Positions 9,907 to 22,043 of a stretch of DNA of 64,000 nucleotides are shown here, piece after piece. Each line of letters starts with the position of its first letter. The stretch's first letter is position 1. The translations under genes were made by a program, and so were the position numbers. The DNA is from Blastomussa wellsi. Taxonomy: Eukaryota > Cnidaria > Anthozoa > Scleractinia > Plerogyridae. The stretch is from contig OX393564.1 in assembly GCA_947652115.1 (NCBI GenBank), forward strand, positions 23,655,076-23,719,075. Reading direction: 5' to 3'. The notes beneath the pieces were generated by a model. That model did no database searches, was not told where the DNA came from, and saw only the letters and a list, made by a program, of their open reading frames with translations.

Positions 9907-12900
9907 GTATAACAATATAATTTGGTTTTATCAACTGGGTTGATAATGTGAATTGGCCACCGTAAAGAGATTCAAGAGCTGACGTTTCGAGCGTTAGCCC
10001 TTCGTCGCTCCGACGAAGGGCTAACGCTCGAAACGTCAGCTCTTGAATCTCTTTACGGTGGCCAATTCACATTATCAACCCAGTTGATAAAACCAAATTA
10101 TATGGGTTTTTAGTACTTTCATAACAAACAAATAACTGAAAACAAATGGCTAAACGTAGCCAAGTTTTTTAGGCATACAGCTTTTATCCGGAAAAACCTA
10201 AAATTATTTGTTTTATTTGTTTTTCGCACTTCTCCCGCGGGTCACGCGAGTTAGGTCGTTTGCAAACCTTTTGGCGACCCTCTCGGGTCGTTTATGACCG
10301 AGAAGACATGCATGGCTGCGTGGCAAATAATACAAACCTCTCCAATACTTTCTAGGTTCACGTGTGTTTGAAGCCATTCCAGGCGATCAGTGTTTTCTTG
10401 AGATCGAACACCTTCATTGACCTGCAGGATAAAAGAACGTGTTACAATATTAAAAACAAAACTGTTAAAATCTAGACCGGTTTGTTTCTTTAGTTACAAG
10501 TTAACGTACATTAGTTATAAAGAAAGACTGAGAAACAAACCCGTCTCTTCGCTGATATTCCATTTAACAGCGTGTACAATGACTCTCTGAACGGAAAAGG
10601 AGGGAAAAATCGAGGCGGAAGAGAGGGGATTGGGAGAGAGAGTGAGAGGAGGGGTGCCTGCTATTTTCTCACCTGTTGGCAGAGGTCTTCTGCTTTTTCA
10701 AGCGCAGTTTCTAAATTGATTTTGTCGAAATGATTTTCGGGCGTAAACTTTAAAATCTATCAAGAAAAGAAGAAAAAGAAACTCGTTGTTTAACCCATGT
10801 GGGCAGCATTAAAATACGTACGCACGAGATGGCCAAACATTTGCTAAAGATAATTTTAGTTGTAATTTTTTTTGGCAAGGCCAGTTAAAATTACTCTTTT
10901 GCGCTATCAAAGACGGCAATATGCCATAAAGGTTGGTGACGCAGGGAGTTAATTTATCACGTTTCTTTAAAATGTGAGCGATTTAAAAGAAAAAGTAAAG
11001 ACTCCACACGACAGATTGTTCGGGCCTTAATACGCAAAATATAGGGCAAAGCCAACGTCGATACAACCTCCGAAGTGATCAGGAAAAAAAAAAAGAAAAA
11101 TTCAACAATCCACCCAGTAGCGAGTGGGGTTTACTTACCTCTCTTATCAGGAGGGGATATTTACAAATTCTCTGCAAAGGCTTCAGCAGGTAGCTACTCA
11201 ATGGAAGACCCTTCGCTCGAGGATCCGCAGCACAGTTCTACAAAAATTCCAACAGTCGCAAATGAGACTTAATGTTTGCTACGGTCTTCCTGGCATTTAA
11301 TCGCAAAGAAACACCGAGTGCGTCTGATGCTAAACTATTTACAGTTAAATTCTGTGTCTTTAGTGCGAAACACGAAAAACCAAAACCAATCGTGCCTCGT
11401 AGCGTAGGATTTCCCGCGCCTTGTACCCACTAAGCGCATTTACTCTGAGTTCTGATTGATTCGCCAGATAGCTTGCGTCCTTTGTGATTGGCTAAAGTGG
11501 TTACTTTGGCTTAATTAATGTGTATGAGCCCAAATATATTTACTGAAGGAGAGAATAAAATATTAGTCTTTTTAAACGCGCTTTTAGGTGATTAAGCCAA
11601 ACACCGCTGAAAGATGAGCAAAAAAGTACTGGTCGATCGTTTCCCGGACTAGTTTTTACCTTCTCTAGTTGTTTGAAGTCTGGGTTGGTTTCAATCTTGT
11701 TTTGTAAAAGCTGGCAAGCTTTTAACTGGCAGCTGCAGAATCTGACGTATGGCGTTAGACGCGGCAACTAAAAAGTACAGCAAAGAGGAAATTAATTATT
11801 TGATGAAACGAATGGTGACCGGGACCGGGCGCTACGTTGGATTCTTGAGCAAGACACTTCACTCTAATAGACGTGCTTCTCTTGAAAAAACGTATGAGGA
11901 CCGGCGAATGTTACCCATCCTAGCATCCCACCATGGAAGAGTGGATAGACTTCTAGTCGCTTCATGCTAAGGACATCGGGATTAACTCCGGTTTGGTGGG
12001 CCAGTAGGCTCGATGCAGACTTTACTTTATGTTTAAAATTACCAAGTTGCTGGTTCAGTTGGAGTACATCCCGATATCACTACATCACAAACACTTGTAA
12101 TATGACTTACCATTTCACAGAGGATATCACCAATCAAGGTGATGGCATTGCTACTGCTCATTTTCTTACGAATCAGAAACGCCCTGAAAAGTAAGTCCAG
12201 TTCGGGCATGATTAAATTCGTAAATGATAAACATCATCACATCATCGTCATAACAGAAACTTGCTATTTACATGCTCCTAACTGTTAGCTAGCTAAGTTG
12301 GAAGAGCGCTGACTTGCACCGATCTCAAAAACCGCTGACGCCCAAGGGTGCGTTCGATTGGGAAATCAAGATTTTGAATTTCCCAGTAAAACCCAAAATC
12401 CAGAAACGGTTTTCACCGGCGTTCAAAATCCATTTTTGGAATTTGTTACACTGAGAAAGCCGAAATCCGGATTTCCCATCCAAATGTACCCAAAGGTTAT
12501 TTTCTAGACGTACTTTAATAATTTGTACGAGTTAACTCAGTATTTGCGATTTGGGAAGAGCGCGTTTTCTCTTGCATTGCTCACTTGCAGCTCACATTAA
12601 AAGCGATTTACAAATTACCCTCCGATCAGAGGAAACAACAGAATAATTCTTTACCAAGGTGGTGAAACACCAACGACGTTCAAATGTGTCAAACACAAAC
12701 ACGGATGGTAGCGATAAGGAAAAATTGAGACGGATTGAGGAACTGAAACTCCTAGGCTCGATTGTTAAAGACGCACCACGTTTGAGAAATTATTAACCGA
12801 CTGTGTTTAATGATAGCCGGGGGTCCGGGCATAGACAAGGCATTTGAACTGAGCCGAGATTTTCTGTTCAAATGCTCTTCCCCAGGGTGCTTGTGGATGG

Positions 12901-15900
12901 TGAAAAGATTCACTAAAAGTCTATAAAATAATGCTATTATAAAGTCCACTAATACGGTCAAAAGTCGCCACTACCTGACGATAACTACTGTCAAATCCTC
13001 CACCTATGCGCGGCTCCCCCCCCCCAACAAGTACGTACTTGAGTAGTCGCATGTTGCACCAGATGAGCTCTTTCCAGTTGATGAACACAGTACTAAGTTC
13101 GTGTTCGGTCAGCAGACCAGACTCCGCAAGAGGATTGTAGAACATCTGAAACATACAACAAGGTTTTCGGCTAAACTACAGAATACAGGGCCACTTATTT
13201 GCATGTCATTGAAAAATAATAGCCTCTATTGTGTTATTCCTCGTTTTACAAAAGGTCCCGACACATGCAAATGAAGTGGACCGAAATGGCTCTGAATTCC
13301 GTAGTCGCTCTGGTTTTTAATATCCTGCGATCAGGCGTTCGCCTGATCGCAAGTAAGGTTTCTAAGGAGACACTGCCTGAAATGAGCTTAGAACATCAAG
13401 AGGAACATAATAAGTAAATTGTCGAGGGCCTAACGTTTTCAAGTTGAAACCTAAATCTCCTGATGGCTTGACACTGGCGCAGCAATTTCTTTAACAAATT
13501 TGGACAACTAACTGAACAACGATGAGAGGAACTGATCGTCTGAAAGTCAGAATAATTCTTCATCATTTTATACATGTATACTAGACTGGGAAGAGGTCTT
13601 TTTCCACCAGGAGTAAATGTGACTCTGCCAAAAAAGCATTATGTCTCCCAGCCACCATTATTTCTTCAAGTATGAGACTTTGAACAAATCATTTCCGAGT
13701 TCTCTATTGCCTCATTGTCAAAACGAGTCTAAGGGCGAAATTATTCATATGAAAATGTTTTTATCTGCATGTTCATTGTCATGCAAAGCCTATTGTGTAC
13801 TCACTTCCAGTGTGGCACTGAGATCATCCATATACACTTGCTCCGTGTTGATCAACTCGTATATAACATTCTGCGGTGGAAAAAGAATAGCATACGAATG
13901 GTTAAAGAAAGTAAAAATAAATCGATGCATCTGAAAGCCGCTGACTGGCAGCTAGGCATTCCATTTGGGGGAAGGGATAGGAAGGAGGGGGGGGAGGGGG
14001 GTAGCTCCATGCTACGATAGCCCCGAATCAAAAGATACTTTACCTGTCTTTGCCGTTCTGTTGTTGACATCGATGCCAAAACCTTTGCATCGAACGTTCC
14101 TGTCCCTGAAAAAAAAAAAGAAAGCATTCATGATAAAGAGAATTCAAGATCCCAGTTTCGCGATTTATGGACCAGGCTCGAAGGGCGCGGGCCATAAACC
14201 GACGCCAGCGGGGGAAAAATAACAATAACGAGGATGCAAAGAATACACTAAGGACCGGGAAAACGAATTTAATAAAATGCTTATTGTATCTCTCCCTCTC
14301 GAGAAAGGAAAGCATCGCTCAAGTGAAGCGATGGTATGAAAGCGAATTGAATATTTCTGCTAATACATGATTAAAACATCCAGCCTGTCGAGTACAAATT
14401 ACAAAAAGAAAAAGAAAAGTAAAATCACCCAAATCAGCAATGATACAAAGACTGCCTATTTATCATTTCTAGAAAAAAATGGGGGCATTTATATTGTTCA
14501 TATTCCATATGCACAGAATTTTAAATGAACTGCATCCAGAAATAAAATTTTCTACACAAAATAAATGTAAAAAACGAATGACGGTTAAATTAAACGAAGA
14601 GATCTCCTAACAGAATAATTATTACCATGAGTGGTACTTTGTTTGTTTTCATTGTGTCCTCCCTGCGTAACAACAACCTTTCTCTTCGGGCGAAACTGGT
14701 TTTTCAGGTTTTGCAAGCTTTTGCGACATGCTTTCGCCACACGCTTCTGAATTCGAAGAGGAGATTCCCCGAGCGTAAATCCCATCACGCCAAATAACGC
14801 GAAGTAATGCAGTGTTACAAGATGAACTACTCTGTAGATCTGGAATTAGCGTAAACTCGCGAACACTGAAGACTTGCTCAAAAGAATATGCGACTTATTT
14901 TCGAGTCAAAACCTTTATACGGATAAAAATAGGACTGAGTCATCAGTTACACGTGTTAACATCCAACGTTTTAAACCGCCGAAAAGCGAATTTGCATTTT
15001 ATTTTGACAAAACTGAAATATTACAAGTGATGGCGATTCGAGTACAAAATTAATCTAATTTTTCACTTTCCATTTACTGAAACGCGCCGTTTTTTTACGA
15101 CGTTTTATTTAGCTTTTGCCCTCATTTCCTCCCACGAAAAATATTTTGGTTTCGAAAACATAACTGAATTCGCAATCACCAGAAGCTATTGCATCATTCC
15201 GGCTGCGGCTTTGTAGAGCCGAAAATAATCTCAGACTCGATATTGTAAACATACCAAATATTTGGATTATTCAATATGTATTAAATATTAAAACACGAGG
15301 AACAGAAACAGCAAAATTTAAATACCAAGTATTCAAGTTTATAGAAAGCAGTAGTAATAATATTTTTTTCCAAAAGGAATTTGAAGAACTTACAAAAGTC
15401 ACAAAAGGCTTCTTCAAGCCAGCAATTTTGGCAGTGTATATTATTAGATTTACTTTAACATTTCAGTGCTTCTATTTCCTGCATCCAAACAATTCAAGCA
15501 AGCTTAGGGAGCTTTGTATTTTTTATGATCGTATATACTCGAAAGGTTAGTGCGCGCGAATATCGCCGTAACAGTTTCTTCAATATCACAGTCTTTATAT
15601 TGCCAGCTTCGACTTCAAACTTCAGCAAGGACTTAACGGAACTGGAAAGTATACACCGCCCAGCGATAGAAATTCTATTCAAGTCGAAATTTTCGCAAAC
15701 TCGTTCTCGACCTTTCCAGGTTTGTTATACGCTGGTAGTTGCGCGGATAGAATAACGTTGATGTAAACAGGTGCGGGTGACCAAAATAGAGAAATTATTG
15801 TCAAGGTTTGCATCCGAACGGGGCTAGAACTAGGCGAGGCTATACTTGACGCTTGTTAAATATCGTCCATAAAGTTGAAGCGAAGTATTAATTTAGCGAT

Positions 15901-18900
15901 AAAATCCCAGCTACATAAAAGATTTCTAAGCACTGCAGAACACGAACGTCCTCTCACATTAAACCAACTTTAATTCCTATCTGGTTACAAATGTGTGCAC
16001 GACAAGGAGACTACATGTGCAGCCACGGAGAGCGAATTAAAGATGAGGTGCGTTCGAGGGCTGTGCTCTCTTTTTGAGCTTCAGGCTCATTTCGCTTGGG
16101 GCAAGGAGACCAAATCAGTCGATTTTGCCAAAACGCAGAGATAAGACTGCATGTGTGTACAGGGTTCGTACCCCTTTTCAAAGACAAATTTCCAGGACTT
16201 TTCCAGGCCTTTCCCAGGGCTCACATCAAATTTTCCAGGACTCCAAAATTCACATTAAACCCTTTTTCGTCCAAGATCCCAATATAAATTCTCCCAACTG
16301 TAAGCCTCGCATTCCTTATAAAGTTAGTTCAGAAAAATTTATTTCTTGAGTTTAACAGATTTCCGGGACTTTCCAGGACCTGTAATCTTTTACCAGGACT
16401 TTCCAGTCCTGGAAAATGCCATAATAAAATTCAAGGACTTTCCAGGTTTTCCAGGACCCGTACGAACCCTGTGTGTAGGATGGGCGGCGGGAGGATAGAA
16501 AATGTTGCAAAGGATTCTAGAGGCACCATCGAAGGAAACGGACAAAACCATTTCAAACAATTTAAATTTAACATTTTAAACCACAAAGGTTCAAACACAA
16601 AATTACATGCTGCATCTGATCTCAAATGCTACGCTCTCGCTCAGACAATGGAAATCCTGGCGAGCAAATTCTACGTTGTGCAAGGTCCAACGAATTGTGC
16701 CACAGGATCCTTTCCAACACAATGGACGATGAGGTGAACAAAAATGCTTTGAGAATCAACATGCAACACGATTAAAACAACACAATGTATACAAAGCGCC
16801 AAGCTTTAAAAATTTATTCCTCCATCTTGTAGCCACATGATTACAATGAGCCATCATTATAGTTGAACTATCGTATAAGAATACATCGCTCAATTAATAA
16901 AGCAACATTCTGGAGTCAATTTTATGGACTGAACTGCTGCGGCCAATTGAAAATGTCACCTACCTAATTTAATGAGCAAATTATGTTATTTTGCTTACTC
17001 TGTTTCTAACTGAATTTTCCTTCGCTTTAAAAATAATTTTGGCGAAAACTTTTATTTTACACCTAGCGTTAATATAGAATAGATATGAAACATACGTACT
17101 ATTGTTTGCTAGGCTATGATAAGCAAACATTAAAACTTAAAACTTTAACAGCCTAATTTGATAATAATCCCATTAGTTTTTAGTCACCAGTAAACACAAC
17201 GCGTTAAAACGTCATCGAATAAAATCGAATAAAAGACTTAACCGACAAAGACAATGTGGTCCATAAAATGACAAAAATACGACCTATCGAATAAAAACTG
17301 CTTAAATCAAAATACTGAATCATTGATGATACTAACAATAAGTCCTTGGTAACAAACAAATCTAAAACGATATACATTTCTACAGATCTTTTTTTAACAG
17401 GAATATTCGAATAAAACCATAAATATCATGAAGGGCATTTATAATTTTAATTTTGAACCCAAACCACCTGTACGCTAACCGTTTCCTATTGAACCTATAG
17501 CTAGTCTTAGAGATACGAATCTAATTTAGATCAACAATTCAAGAGAAGATAGATCCCAAAGCATTTCTGTCACCCTCATGTCCTCTATAAGTTGGCTAAG
17601 TCCTGCAGAAAAAATATACAAATAACAGGGAGATTTTAAAAACGAGGCCAAATGCAATTTTAAAAACAAAGTTACCGTCAAATCTTGTGGATAAGCATTG
17701 TAAAAAACCTCGGTTGTCGAAAGGGGCGAAGGGAAACCATTTCCCGCACTTCTAATCTTTAACTCCTGAAGATGAAATGCCGATGTGTTTGAATGCTACG
17801 TCGGAACGGCTTGTTCTTAATTTCCCTCAATTAAATTGACCTTGAACCATTTCCAAACTCACAGTTGCACACAAGTTGCTTTTGAGGGGAAAATTTGAGC
17901 AAGATTCTGCCGGCTATGATCTAAGATCGTATTGCATTGTATTGTATATTTTACGTAGAGAAGGATTTCATCTAAGAACCGTCCAACTTATGTCACTATT
18001 GTGGTCCACACGAACAAGTAGGTAATTCAGGTCTAGTGGTTACAAATGCGCAAGGCCAGAGGAATAAAGGAAACTAATCACTTTTCACCGACCCTCTTTA
18101 CCCTCAACATCCCAATTAGTTCTCAATCGAAAAGTTGTTCTGAACTACTTGAAAACTGTGAAAGATTAATTAATCAACATGACACGAGCGTGGGACAAAG
18201 AAAAATTCCGAACACCGGGCGGGCGCTCTAATCTTTCACATTAAGTTTACCGAGCTGAAAATTTGCCATCACTCTCATTTCTTCTTGAAAACTATACCTA
18301 AGAAGCAAAACGCGATGGGTAAAGGTATTTGTGACTTTAAACGTAATCGAAAAGGTGCGCTGTCCTGATTATACGATCACATGGATTGCGATGGTTCTGA
18401 GATCATCTTCATTTCACTTTTCAAAGCAAATGTCCAATAACAGAGCTAGCCTGCAATCCGACGCTCTATTTTCTGGGAGCGGCAAAGTCAGTTGAAGTGC
18501 GGGCGCCAGGGAGGGGCTCTGTTTTTCTCTCTCCACTTTTCCGGAAAAAATGAACGCTGAATGAGAGCGGCGGGACTAAACATATCAACACTAATCAGTT
18601 GGGGAAGAAAGCACCGTTCTGACCAATCAAATTACAAGCAAGCATGCGCTATGTTGCTCAACGACAACTGAAAGCAAAATCGCGGGCTCGCTTAATTGTC
18701 CTCTTCGACCGAAGTGGTACTTACTCCCCCAACCTCGACACGCAGAATTGTCGAGTTCGCATACATGTACTTACACTGCGTCGTGCCCACTTGAAGGTTA
18801 CTCAGAGGCTGAACGTAATTAGACGGAAACATGCCCGTTTGACCGTTCATTTCGCCTTTCCACCACTCTCCTTCCTTGCTCACGACGTTGATGACACTTC

Positions 18901-21900
18901 CCTTGTAGAATGTGAGTTCGTCCCCTTTCTGCGCAGTGTACGGGAACATGGCCAACACCTGTTCCAGTTTGGCTGGGGAAAACAAGAAAAACCGGTTATA
19001 CGAGAACGAAAACCTGTCGTTCGACAAGATATTTTTCAGAGGCAGGGTAGGTATTTATTACCGCATCGCTTGCGCGACATTTGTCATAAATAAAAAGCTA
19101 TTTAGTCCACAATTGCTCACCATGCGTTCTCAGTAGCTCCGTGGTGAGAACATCCCTCTACTGTAAGTTCTGTCTGTGAACTCAGAATTTTTCCTGGGAC
19201 GCATTCTTTCATTATTATTTATTTTCTGCGAGATTACAACGTGACTGCGTGATGCAGTTGGCCTGTGTGTTCATTGGCACAATGTGACAGCGCAATGCAG
19301 TCGTCGTGTCAGCCCACAAATGACCATTGCTAAGCGCTAGTGCTTTCAGTAGCTCATTAGTTTGGAGCATCTGACTAGTGTACCGAAGCTCGTTGGTTCA
19401 AATCCAATGCATACGTGAACACAGAATTTTTCCACACGTATCATTTCATTATTATTTCAACCTTCCATAAAATAATCATAATTGTACAAACATACCTCTT
19501 GTCACGGAAGGGGGAACACTATAAACCTGCAAAGTGAGCAAAAACATATCATCAGTTGTTTCCTTGCTTTCTTTCTTGACAATGCAGCAAAAACCAATGT
19601 CAGCAGCCTCGCTTATTTCCAACAAAAGAATGTTATTCTAAGTATAACTACAGTACAAGTGATAAGACTCATTTCTCGCTGCCTGCGTCACGTTTCTTGT
19701 TTTTCACCTATTTCGTAACAAGAGTCTCGTTTCTCGTGCGGTGCGTCTCGTTTCTCGCTTTCAGTTCTCATTTCTCCCCGTACGAGCATCGTTTGTCGCC
19801 AAAGGCCAACAAAAACGTAACCAGCGAGACTTAATAACTTTCGGCTGATACTTACATCTTCGACGACAGGAGTGACTGTTGACGAAGCTTTTCTATCCAG
19901 GATTTTTACGTGGCTCGCTGGAAACATGCCGCTCTGTCGCTTCTTACCACGAGCCTGCCGAGCACAAAACACACAGACTAAGTTAATTTACTGATTTAAA
20001 AAAAAACATTGAACACACATTCGAAGTTCTAATTTGGGTTGAATGGCGTACCTGTAACTCTCCTTCCCACCATCCATCAGCGTGTTTTCTTTTTACCAAG
20101 ATCAACTGACCAGGCGAGAGAGACAACTGCTCTGTCGACAATGCATTGTATGCTGTTGTCACTGTGGCGATTTCTACAATTGCAAAAGTCACTTTATGTT
20201 GAAAGAATTTACATGGCTCACTCAAATGCTGAATAACGTTTTTATTCAACAATACCGTCGTAGTTTAACAAGATTCTTCCGAAGTCCTGCAAAAATACAA
20301 ATTAACGTCCAACCTAAAATAGATATCCCTTCCAAAAGATAGTTTTTCTTTGGAATTATCTGTCTCAAAAAGTCAAGAAGTAATTATGTCATGTGTCAGT
20401 TTTAACAAAGACCATCTTACCTGGCTTCGTGCGAGGGGCAGCTTTGGGGACCTTAAAATAAACCAAACCCTGTTAGAGAACGGTTTGGCCCTCCAAGTTA
20501 CATACTGTATAGGGGGATTCATACTGACGTCATTGTTTACCTTTTTCTCATTAGCATACGGCTTGGCGTACAGAAGGCAACATGTTAGATATAAATGGAC
20601 TCCAAACAGTTAAAGAGCTAGTGAAATTTAGTATATGGCGAAATTTTTAGCTCTTTGCGTGTAATATTCAAGGAGAAATTGTCTTTCAAAAACTCCAAAA
20701 TTTCTGGGTGGCAATAGCGCTAATGAGCTCATACATTCTTTGTAAAATTTTGTTTTAAACCCGCGTCAGACAAAAATAATTAAATACATCGAGCTGAAAT
20801 TCATTGGCAGAGTTAATCGTGTTATGAACTTTCAATATTCAGAACTGATTTTTTTGTAGCTCCATCACAAACTGAATCGCTTATGCTAATGAGGCAAATA
20901 TTGTAAACAAGGATTCCCCTATTGGTCAACACTGGCCAACATTCTAACTTGATCTTAACTTGAGCTAATATTAAACATGCTTGAAAACTGGAGAACCAGG
21001 AAAATAAGCCCTAGGGGCAAGGACGAGAAACAACAACAAACTCAAGCTACATATTAATTATTATGCCTGGAGCCATCAGGACTCAAAGTACAGTGTAGGG
21101 CCATACTATTGCCAGGCAAGCATCCTCCACTGAACACACACTATCCCTTCTCCCTTATAGAGATAGACCTGCCCAATAGTTACCTCAGTTTCCTTTCTTT
21201 TGACGTAGTTGGCAGGGAACAGGCCCTGCTCCCCTCTGCAGCTTCCCTCCCACCACTCGCCTTCATCCTTGTGAACCTTGATGACATCACCTTCTGAGAA
21301 GCTCAGGTCACCAGCCTCACCACTGTAATTGTATAGTGCTACGCACTCTGAAATCAATGGATTATAATAATTACAAAAAAACTCTGGTAAAAAAGACGTT
21401 TGAGGTGATGATTGTGGAGAATAGGCTCGTGACGTGAGGGAACACCTTCACAATGCGGCCTTGGCAAATGTTCCGTTGAACAGCGGCTTCAAAAGACTTA
21501 GAGTGACTGTTTGGAGTTGGACACTTGCACCTTGGCTGAAAATCAAAGGTTCCTGTGAACCAACTCATGGATGAACTGGATTTAATGTATAATGGTCTAA
21601 CAGAATAAAGTGAACGAGCAAGCAAGCGAGTGAGTGACATTGAGGTCCATTCCTCAATGTCATCCTTGATGTCAATCTCTACTGTAGTACGAGACTTTCT
21701 CGAGCCAAAATGTGACAGTAACGTAGCAGCTGTTGAAAACTGCTTTTGATTGGTATTGGAAGCAGCTTCTATTGTCTTGAAGCCTAAGTCATTGTAAGTT
21801 TCAATTGTTTAGTCTTTTGTTTCGGGCTAGGGTATCAAACCAATCACATTACAAGAGCTGCTACATCACACAATTTAAGAAATAGAAAACATGTACCATG

Positions 21901-21932
21901 TTTCTATCGAGTTATAGAAACACAAGTGGAAG

Positions 21933-21963
<31 letters not shown>

Positions 21964-22010
21964 GAGCCGTAGGCGAGTGTTTCCACAGCTTTTTCGAGTT
22001 CTCCCAAACT

Positions 22011-22043
<33 letters not shown>

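Larger units (their letters stand above)
14106..18774. other. 4.7-kb intersectin intron between SH3E and DH exons
   Basis: Apart from the candidate exon at 14626-14785 and the DNA transposon at 16160-16471, I see no gene here. The region is AT-rich, especially at 16740-17640. This is the point where vertebrate ITSN1 switches between its short form (ending after SH3E) and its long form. Confidence 0.6.

Noticed and set aside
14812..15755. Several 60-75 codon frames in the 4.7-kb intersectin intron
   Set aside because: No domain, no conserved splice sites in phase with exons 23 or 24, and AT-rich codon content.
19340..19430. Possible functional tRNA gene
   Set aside because: A-box and B-box are present, but the arms do not pair into a cloverleaf by eye, and the body continues as a SINE.
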